The notes under the pieces: model-generated | Databases searched by the model: none | Told to the model about the DNA's origin: nothing | The model's input: only the letters and a program-made list of their open reading frames with translations | DNA from: Bacillota bacterium | GTDB lineage: Bacteria; Bacillota; Clostridia; Christensenellales; CALWSW01 | NCBI GenBank assembly: GCA_023402915.1 | Contig: JAEYFO010000075.1 | Coordinates: 1 to 10,243 of the forward strand | Length of the DNA: 10,243 nucleotides | Reading direction: 5' to 3' | Translations under genes and position numbers: made by a program | In this document: positions 5,648 to 10,243 of the stretch, in pieces | Layout: every line of letters starts with the position of its first letter | Numbering within the stretch: position 1 is the first letter of the stretch

Positions 5648-5690
5648 ATTGTTACGTAACGATGTGGCTGCTTCCGGCAAAAAGCCGGAA
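5648..5690. repeat. Palindrome GTTACGTAAC and adjacent hairpin
   Basis: CATTGTTACGTAACGATG (5648-5665) is a near-perfect 18-bp dyad whose central 10 bp (5651-5660) are fully palindromic. A second element, TTCCGGC-AAAAA-GCCGGAA (5672-5690), is a 7-bp perfect hairpin. They lie in the 276-bp gap between the terminator and the rpsT stop codon. I see no gene in 5645-5920; the rest is C/T-rich on the plus strand with short GCCTTGC repeats. The dyad looks like a binding site for a dimeric protein, and the hairpin may be an RNA element of the rpsT 3' region. Confidence 0.45.
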
Positions 5691-5920
5691 CACGTTCCCG
5701 CGGGTGCGCAGCAACGCCTGCGGTCAAACAGGGGCGAAAAGAAGCGTGGATCTTTGGCAGACACTCTTTGCAAAACGAACGGAGCCTGCCGGAAAACGCC
5801 GGTCAACGGCATTCGTCTGCCTGGCGGTTGCCCGGCTCGCCTTGCCTGATTGCTCAGCTTGCCTTGCGCATTTGCACAGTCTCCTGCCCACCGGCCGTCT
5901 GCTTTGCCCACTGTATCGCC

Positions 5921-6184
5921 TTACTGAGCCTTCGCCAGCTTGACGGCCAGCTGAGCCTTCTTGCGGTTGGCGGCGTTCTTGTGCAGCGTGCCCTTGGCGA
6001 CAGCCTTGTCAACCTTGCTGACAGTGGCGGAGTAGATCGCCTGAGCGGTCTGAAGATCACCTTCCGCAACAGCGGTATCGAAACGCTTGAGAGCGGTCTT
6101 GACGCTGGACTTGACCATGCGGTTGCGCAGGTTTTTCGTGGTAGCGACCTTGGCCCTCTTCATAGCGGACTTGATGTTTGCCAA
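5921..6184 (-). CDS. rpsT: 30S ribosomal protein S20
   Basis: S20 binds 16S rRNA early in 30S assembly. The 87-residue product, (M)ANIKSAMKRAKVATTKNLRN... ending KKAQLAVKLAKAQ, is Lys/Arg/Ala-rich and helical throughout, with family length and the typical ANIKSA start. The start codon is TTG (6184-6182): GGAGG (6197-6193 on the minus strand) lies 8 nt before it, and the N-terminus then matches the family exactly. An in-frame ATG ten codons upstream would translate through the ribosome binding site and is rejected. The gene stands alone and is divergent from gpr, in the conserved holA-rpsT-gpr order. The promoter is directly upstream. No terminator is close behind; the first good one is at 5617-5644. 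Confidence 0.96.
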   Translation of the reverse strand: MANIKSAMKRAKVATTKNLRNRMVKSSVKTALKRFDTAVAEGDLQTAQAIYSATVSKVDKAVAKGTLHKNAANRKKAQLAVKLAKAQ

Positions 6185-6220
6185 TCCATTCACCTCCCTA
6201 ATTTTATTCATGCAACCGCA

Positions 6221-6249
6221 ATTATAGCATGATTTTTGTCCCAATGCAA
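6221..6249 (-). promoter_or_regulatory. rpsT promoter (extended -10)
   Basis: On the minus strand TTGCAT (6249-6244), a 17-bp spacer, and TGCTATAAT with TATAAT at 6226-6221. The start would be near 6214, leaving a leader of about 30 nt that carries the strong ribosome binding site. The same TTGCAT -35 wording appears before murI. Confidence 0.75.
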
Positions 6250-6337
6250 GGTGCAGAGCCAAATTCTCCCGCGATTGCAGGACGAAGGGGCGAAAAGCGG
6301 GGAAGCAAATGGAAAAGCGTGCCAAAATCGGCGGGGA

Positions 6338-6366
6338 GGATAGCCTTTTTTCAAAAGGGGAACACT
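6338..6366 (+). promoter_or_regulatory. Candidate sigma-F-type sporulation promoter of gpr
   Basis: GGATA (6338-6342) resembles the sigma-F -35 GYATA in 4 of 5 positions. After exactly 15 bp, GGGAACACT (6358-6366) fits the sigma-F -10 pattern GGnnAnAnT completely. B. subtilis gpr is known to be made in the forespore under sigma-F and sigma-G, so the site makes biological sense. Short degenerate motifs can match by chance. Confidence 0.45.
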
Positions 6367-6393
6367 GAACGAAAGAAAAAAGGAGGGAGCCGT

Positions 6394-7329
6394 TTGCATC
6401 AAAAGCTGAAAAACATCCGGACCGATCTGGCCTGCGAAGCGTTTTCCGCCGTTGCGGGCGTGCGGGGCGCGCGCCTTCGCGAAACGCAGCCTGCGCAGGG
6501 CGTTTCCGTCACGACGGTGGAGATTCTGGACGAGGAGGGGGAAGCCGCCCTCGGAAAGCCGCGGGGGACGTATGTGACCATTGACGCGCCGGGACTTTGG
6601 GAAAACGATCCGGCGCTGGAGGAGCGGACGGCGAAGGTGCTGGCGGCGCAGCTGCGGGAAATGTCCGGCGCGTTGGGAAAGCGGGACACCGTGCTCATCG
6701 CAGGGCTGGGCAACCGGACGATCACGGCGGACGCGCTGGGGCCGGGCGTGACGGAACGGGTGCTGGTGAGCCGCCATGTGACGGAATATCTGCCCGAACA
6801 GGCGGATGAGCGGGTGCGGCCGGTCTGCGCCATGTCGCCGGGCGTGCTGGGTGTGACGGGCATCGAGACGGGCGAGATGGTGCTCGGCGCGGTGCAGCGG
6901 GTCAAACCGGCGCTGGTGCTGGCGGTGGACGCGCTGGCCTCCCGCTCGACGGAGCGCATCAGCACCACCATCCAGCTGGCCGATACGGGCATCCGGCCGG
7001 GCAGCGGGCTGGGCGGCAGCCGGATGGAGCTGACGAAAGAAACGCTGGGCGTGCCGGTGATCGCGCTGGGTGTGCCGACGGTGGTACACGCTTCGACCAT
7101 TTCGCAGGACGCTGTGGCGCTGCTTCTGGAAGAGATGGGAGCGCAGGCGGAAGGGGAGGAGCTGGTGGCGCTGTTGGGAAAGGTGGTTTCGGAAAAAATC
7201 GGCCCGCTGATCGTGACGCCCAAAGACATCGATTGTATCGTCGCGCGCAGCGCCGCGCTGCTGGCCATGGGCATCGATCTGGCGCTCCACGGCCTTTGTG
7301 CGGAAGAGCTGCGCAAGATCGTTCGATGA
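6394..7329 (+). CDS. gpr: Spore germination protease GPR
   Basis: GPR degrades small acid-soluble spore proteins at germination; it is made in the forespore as an inactive zymogen (peptidase family A25). The TTG start (6394-6396) is fixed by AAGGAGG (6380-6386) at 7 nt and gives 311 residues, shorter than the roughly 370 of Bacillus enzymes, mostly at the C-terminus. The N-terminus contains IRTDLACEAF, the self-cleavage site that imitates the substrate; with TDLA at 10-13 the propeptide would be only about 8-13 residues. The two essential aspartates fit: Asp113 in TADALGPGV and Asp179 in LAVDALASRS, 66 residues apart, as for Asp127 and Asp193 of B. megaterium. GLGNRTIT, CAMSPGVLGVTGIET and GSGLGGSRMEL are also recognisable. 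Where I expect PTVVDA the sequence has His232 (PTVVHA), a possible divergence. spoIIP follows, as in other Firmicutes. Confidence 0.94.
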   Translation: MHQKLKNIRTDLACEAFSAVAGVRGARLRETQPAQGVSVTTVEILDEEGEAALGKPRGTYVTIDAPGLWENDPALEERTAKVLAAQLREMSGALGKRDTVLIAGLGNRTITADALGPGVTERVLVSRHVTEYLPEQADERVRPVCAMSPGVLGVTGIETGEMVLGAVQRVKPALVLAVDALASRSTERISTTIQLADTGIRPGSGLGGSRMELTKETLGVPVIALGVPTVVHASTISQDAVALLLEEMGAQAEGEELVALLGKVVSEKIGPLIVTPKDIDCIVARSAALLAMGIDLALHGLCAEELRKIVR

Positions 7330-7356
7330 ATTGATAAATTACAGAAAAGAGAGAAA

Positions 7357-7392
7357 AAGCCGGGTGGAGCAGTCTGCCCGGTTTCTGTTTTT
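7357..7392 (+). terminator. Intrinsic terminator after gpr
   Basis: AAGCCGGG (7357-7364) pairs with CCCGGTTT (7377-7384), including one G-U pair, around a 12-nt loop. TTTCTGTTTTT follows to 7392, an interrupted U-tract. It lies 28 bp after the gpr stop, so spoIIP probably has its own promoter. Confidence 0.7.
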
Positions 7393-7521
7393 GGCGCTTG
7401 CAGCGGTCGGGCGTTTTGGTTCTTCCGCAAAAAAACGGCGCATAAAATGATGGCAAACGGAAAGAAAAAGGCGCTTTGCCGTGCTGGATTTTGGCGGGAG
7501 CGCGAAAGACAGGAGGAAAGG

Positions 7522-8517
7522 ATGGGGCGGAAAAAACTGCGGATCGGTCCATGGGACAGGCGGCGGGCGCTGTGGCTGGGCTGTGCGCTGGTGGCGCTTT
7601 GCCTGCTGCTTGCCGGGGACAGGCTGGCGGCGGCCTGGTTTTCGCCGGAGGGGATCTTTCTTCGGGCGCTTCCGGCGGCGGAGCTTCGGAAAGGATCCCA
7701 AGGGGAAGAAGCGCCACTGGCGCAGGAAGAGCCGCCCGCAGAGGTCGAAGTGCAGATCCTTGAAGTGGAAGAGGACGTGGAAGAGCAGGTGCGCATTGAG
7801 CTGCTGCAGGTGGAAAGCGAGAGCGGCAGCGTGGAATTGAGCGGCGAGCAGCCGCGGATCTTGATCTATCACACCCACACGACGGAAGCCTACCGCCCGA
7901 CGGACGAAGCGCCTTATGAGCAGACGTCCCGCTGGCGCACGAACGACGAACAGAATAACATCGTCCGCGTGGGCGAGGAACTGGCGCAGCTGCTGCGGGA
8001 GCGCTACGGCATCGCCGTTTTGCACGACACGACGAACCACGAGCCGCCAAGGCTGGGCACGGCCTACGAGCGGTCGGTCAAAACCATGGAGGACTATCTT
8101 CGGGAGTATCCGTCCATCGAATTGATGATCGACGTGCATCGCGACGCCTACGAGCTTTCGGACGAGGCGGCCATGGAGGATTACGCCAAAGCGGACGACG
8201 CGGTGGAGGTGGAGGGAAAGCGCTGCGCGCGGCTGATGTTCGTCGTCGGCACGGGGCAGGGAAAAACGGGCGCGGGGTTTTCCGTCAAGCCCAATTATCC
8301 GGTGAATTATGCGCTGGCGCTGGCGCTCACAGAGCACATGAGCGCAAAAAGCGAGCGGCTCATGCGTCCCATCCGGGTCAAAACGGGCCGCTATAACCAG
8401 CACGTGGGCAAGCGCTGCCTGCTCGTCGAGGTGGGACACAACGCCAACACTCTGGAAGAAGCGCTCAATTCCATCCCCTATCTGGCCGAGGCCATTGCAG
8501 CGGCAAGCGCTTCTTAA
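7522..8517 (+). CDS. spoIIP: Stage II sporulation protein P (SpoIIP)
   Basis: A membrane-anchored amidase/endopeptidase that, with SpoIID and SpoIIM, cuts septal peptidoglycan and drives engulfment of the forespore. The ATG is chosen because AGGAGG (7511-7516) precedes it by 5 nt; an earlier in-frame ATG at 7447 has no such site. The 331-residue protein has a cytoplasmic basic start (MGRKKLR), one membrane segment at about 14-30, a Glu-rich linker at about 50-105 including EVEEDVEEQVRIELLQV, and the SpoIIP catalytic domain from about 112. Visible catalytic motifs are IYHTHTTEAY (His117, Glu122), DVHRDA (His206) and VEVGHNANTLEEA (Glu303), the usual zinc-site residues. A CATAAAAT at 7441-7448 resembles a sigma-E -10 (CATACAAT), but no matching -35 is present. 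Position behind gpr is conserved. Confidence 0.95.
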   Translation: MGRKKLRIGPWDRRRALWLGCALVALCLLLAGDRLAAAWFSPEGIFLRALPAAELRKGSQGEEAPLAQEEPPAEVEVQILEVEEDVEEQVRIELLQVESESGSVELSGEQPRILIYHTHTTEAYRPTDEAPYEQTSRWRTNDEQNNIVRVGEELAQLLRERYGIAVLHDTTNHEPPRLGTAYERSVKTMEDYLREYPSIELMIDVHRDAYELSDEAAMEDYAKADDAVEVEGKRCARLMFVVGTGQGKTGAGFSVKPNYPVNYALALALTEHMSAKSERLMRPIRVKTGRYNQHVGKRCLLVEVGHNANTLEEALNSIPYLAEAIAAASAS

Positions 8518-8525
8518 ACGTCCGG

Positions 8526-8555
8526 TTGCATCGCGGGGCGCACAGGCGGTATAAT
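8526..8555 (+). promoter_or_regulatory. murI promoter
   Basis: TTGCAT (8526-8531), an 18-bp spacer, and a perfect TATAAT (8550-8555). The start would fall near 8562, before the ribosome binding site AGGAG (8574-8578). The ATG at 8554-8556 overlaps the -10 box and so would not be in this transcript. Confidence 0.7.
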
Positions 8556-8586
8556 GGAGCCACTACGACGTGCAGGAGATGGAATT

Positions 8587-9381
8587 TTGGACAATCGGCC
8601 GGTTGGAATGTTTGATTCGGGAATGGGCGGGCTTTCGGTGCTCAAAACGGCGCTGACCCTGCTGCCCAACGAGAATTTTATCTATTATGGCGACGACGGG
8701 AACGCCCCCTACGGCGTCCGTCCGCTTGCGGAGATCAAGGCGCTTTCGGAAAACTGCGTCCGGTTTCTGGCGGAAAAAGACGTCAAGGCCATCGTGATCG
8801 CCTGCAATACGGCCACGTCTGCCGCCATTATGGACATCCGCGAGGAGATGAATCTGCCGGTTATCAGCATGGAACCGGCCATCAAGCCCGCCATTGAGCA
8901 TGGGCAGGGCGGACGCATTTTGATGCTGGCCACGCCCGCCACCTGCGCGCAGGAGCGCTACCGCCGCTTGCAGGAGCGGGTGGATCGGGCGCATCAGGTG
9001 GTCAACGTCCCCTGCGCGGGATTGGTGGAAGCCATCGAAGCGGGGGATTGGAGCTGGGAGCGCATCAGCGGCATTTTGTCGCGGCTGCTTGCGCCCTTTG
9101 AGGGGGAGCGGATCGAGGGGATCGTGCTGGGCTGCACCCACTATCCGTTCGTCAAGGCCCATATTGCCCGCTATGCGGCGGAGCATTTTTCCGGCCCCAC
9201 TACGTTTTACGACGGCCATGGCGGCACGGTGCGCCAGCTGGACCGGGTTCTGGAGCAAAACGGCCTTGCTTCAGCAGGGCCGGGCGGAAGGGCGCAGCTG
9301 TTTACCAGCGGGGACAGCGAAAAAATCTTGCCCCTGTTTGAACGGCTGCTCGAAAGCTACCGGCCGGACGAAACGGTTTGA
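8587..9381 (+). CDS. murI: Glutamate racemase
   Basis: Interconverts L- and D-glutamate and supplies D-glutamate for peptidoglycan precursors in the cytoplasm. The TTG start (8587-8589) is preferred: AGGAG (8574-8578) lies 8 nt upstream, and the protein then begins (M)DNRPVGMFDSGMGG, the normal family N-terminus. The ATG 11 codons upstream lies inside the promoter's -10 box. The 264-residue length is typical. Catalytic features are Asp10 in FDSGMGG, YYGDDGNAPYG (about 37-47), Cys73 in ACNTATSAA, and Cys183 with the adjacent His in GCTHYPF, the two cysteines acting as acid and base on opposite faces of the substrate. The gene follows spoIIP with its own promoter. Its stop codon lies within a tandem 10-bp repeat, and a strong bidirectional terminator is 150 bp further on. 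Confidence 0.96.
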   Translation: MDNRPVGMFDSGMGGLSVLKTALTLLPNENFIYYGDDGNAPYGVRPLAEIKALSENCVRFLAEKDVKAIVIACNTATSAAIMDIREEMNLPVISMEPAIKPAIEHGQGGRILMLATPATCAQERYRRLQERVDRAHQVVNVPCAGLVEAIEAGDWSWERISGILSRLLAPFEGERIEGIVLGCTHYPFVKAHIARYAAEHFSGPTTFYDGHGGTVRQLDRVLEQNGLASAGPGGRAQLFTSGDSEKILPLFERLLESYRPDETV

Positions 9382-9396
9382 ACGATTTTGAACGAT
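9377..9396. repeat. Exact tandem 10-bp duplication across the murI stop
   Basis: TTTGAACGAT occurs twice head to tail (9377-9386 and 9387-9396). The first copy contains the murI TGA stop (9379-9381). The second copy has the same TGA one base out of phase, so the duplication does not lengthen the protein. Directly after it, CGAAAATTTCG (9397-9407) is a palindrome with a single central base. Confidence 0.7.
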
Positions 9397-9533
9397 CGAA
9401 AATTTCGAAGGGGAAGCACTTTGAACTTCGAAAAAAATTCAAAAGTCGAAACCGCGTGAACTGGATATTTTCAAAATTAAAAATTCTAAAAACAAGACCC
9501 CAAAAACCCTTCAAAATTCAAATTTCCCAAACG
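9397..9533. other. A+T-rich low-complexity spacer, no gene
   Basis: About 135 bp rich in A-runs on the plus strand and built from recurring TTGAA, TTCGAA, TTCAAAA and AAATT words, in sharp contrast to the G+C-rich genes around it. CTTTGAA (9419-9425) and TTCAAAAG (9438-9445) can form a loose hairpin. I see no ribosome binding site, coding pattern or clear promoter. Confidence 0.5.
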
Positions 9534-9568
9534 AAAAATCCCTTCGGAACGATGCCGGAGGGATTTTT
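9534..9568. terminator. Bidirectional terminator between murI and the membrane protein gene
   Basis: AAAAATCCCTTCGG (9534-9547) pairs with CCGGAGGGATTTTT (9555-9568) over 14 bp with one wobble pair, around a 7-nt loop. The flanking A-run and T-run serve both directions. It ends murI on the plus strand and the convergent gene (stop at 9599) on the minus strand. Confidence 0.88.
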
Positions 9569-9598
9569 GCTGTCTTATTGTTTTTTGAAAAATGCGGT

Positions 9599-10243
9599 CT
9601 ACGGCGCGCGGTACAGCAGGAGGGACGGCGAAGAATACACCAGCGTGCAGTGGGAAGCGAACCAGTCCTCCGCCACGTCGAATTCGCTGCGCTCCTGCCG
9701 CCCGATGAGGATATAATCGACGTTCCATTGCCGCAGGCCCTCTTCCGTGGGCGTTTCAAACAGCGTGCGCAGCGCGGCATAATTTTCGCTGTAATCGAGG
9801 CCGTGAAAATACAGATAGGACCCGGAGCCGCACAGGATGTTCCGGCCCGTCAGGGCGGCGACGGCGTTATTGTGGTTGTCCGCCGTCAAAAAGATCGAAG
9901 AGGCGGGCGTTTCTTCTTTGACGAATTCGGAAAGCGCCACGTCCTCGGCGGAAAACAGCTCGTAGTCCGATACCGCTTCCCGTCCCAGCGTCAGCACGCC
10001 GCCCAGCACGCAGCAGCCCACCGTCAGCGCCGCCAGCACGCACCGGCCCCGCAGCCCCTTGAGCCGGTCATAGCAGTCGCACAAAAAGCCGCTCACCAGC
10101 CCGCAGCCCAGCAGATGCCACACGAACAGCAGCTTGTTGTTGTCGTAGGCGTTGGGCTGGAAAATGACGAACTCGGCCAGAAGCAGGATCAGCAGCCCGC
10201 CGCCGTAGAACCAGCGACTGTCACTGTCGGCAGAAAGGAAGGC
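9599..10243 (-). CDS. Polytopic membrane protein, C-terminal part (possible GT-C-type glycosyltransferase)
   Basis: The frame is open to the right edge, so the N-terminus is missing and 214 residues are visible. At least three membrane segments can be seen: about 11-29 (WFYGGGLLILLLAEFVIF), about 38-57 (LLFVWHLLGCGLVSGFL) and about 67-86 (CVLAALTVGCCVLGGVLTL). A soluble C-terminal domain of about 125 residues follows, probably outside the membrane. The motif QPNAYDNNKLLFVW between the first two, and the tail with IFLTADNHNNAVAALTGR, CGSGSYLYFHGLDYSEN and VDYILIGRQERSEF, recall multi-pass GT-C superfamily sugar transferases and related YYY-type membrane proteins, whose end domains carry 'HN..V..L.GR' and 'HG.DY' patterns. 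This family call is from pattern memory and is uncertain. Convergent to murI, with a shared terminator. Confidence 0.8.
   Translation of the reverse strand, partial: AFLSADSDSRWFYGGGLLILLLAEFVIFQPNAYDNNKLLFVWHLLGCGLVSGFLCDCYDRLKGLRGRCVLAALTVGCCVLGGVLTLGREAVSDYELFSAEDVALSEFVKEETPASSIFLTADNHNNAVAALTGRNILCGSGSYLYFHGLDYSENYAALRTLFETPTEEGLRQWNVDYILIGRQERSEFDVAEDWFASHCTLVYSSPSLLLYRAP

Noticed and set aside
5768..6232. Plus-strand frame of 154 codons opposite rpsT
   Set aside because: It is the reverse-complement shadow of the well-supported S20 gene.
7441..7448. Sigma-E promoter for spoIIP
   Set aside because: CATAAAAT is a good -10 match, but no ATA-containing -35 lies 13-16 bp upstream, so I do not list it as a feature.
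6399..8439. Several long minus-strand frames opposite gpr and spoIIP
   Set aside because: Low-complexity Ser/Arg/Pro-rich products with no start signals; all overlap genes with intact catalytic motifs.
9378..9716. Plus-strand frame of 112 codons after murI
   Set aside because: It runs across the bidirectional terminator and into the antisense of the membrane protein gene, with no ribosome binding site.

Overview
This is a G+C-rich window from a spore-forming, low-abundance-A+T member of the Clostridia. The spore-specific genes gpr and spoIIP, the Firmicutes-style Shine-Dalgarno sequences and the gene order support this. The core, comEC - holA - (rpsT on the opposite strand) - gpr - spoIIP, is the chromosomal neighbourhood known from Bacillus subtilis and many Clostridia. 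A 5'-truncated metH lies on its left, murI on its right, and a polytopic membrane protein cut by the right edge runs convergently to murI.

Layout: the end of metH (2-889); comEC (1081-3441), the DNA-uptake channel; holA (3516-4523), the clamp-loader delta subunit, with an extended -10 box overlapping the comEC stop codon. Next comes a 1.4-kb stretch (4524-5920) without ordinary housekeeping genes. It holds a 54-residue acidic helical protein (4720-4884), a 57-residue ribbon-helix-helix-like protein (4996-5169), two compact minus-strand promoter-hairpin-terminator cassettes (about 4883-4996 and 5171-5264), a large plus-strand structured RNA candidate (5296-5453) and a symmetrical terminator (5617-5644). 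After it come rpsT (minus), gpr, spoIIP, murI, an A+T-rich spacer with a tandem repeat, a bidirectional terminator and the membrane protein.

Three genes (rpsT, gpr, murI) start with TTG, each set by a strong Shine-Dalgarno sequence at 7-8 nt. In murI, the upstream ATG lies inside the -10 box. gpr has a candidate forespore (sigma-F type) promoter. gpr and spoIIP act in sporulation and germination. rpsT, holA and murI are housekeeping functions.

The most novel part is 4720-5645. Two small genes are each followed directly by a related ~90-bp cassette that reads as a tiny minus-strand transcription unit: extended -10 TGGTATAAT, short structured RNA, GC hairpin, U7. Beside them is a multi-stem RNA closed by a perfect 8-bp terminal helix, which may belong to the raiA-motif class. 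That identity is from memory and has not been tested.
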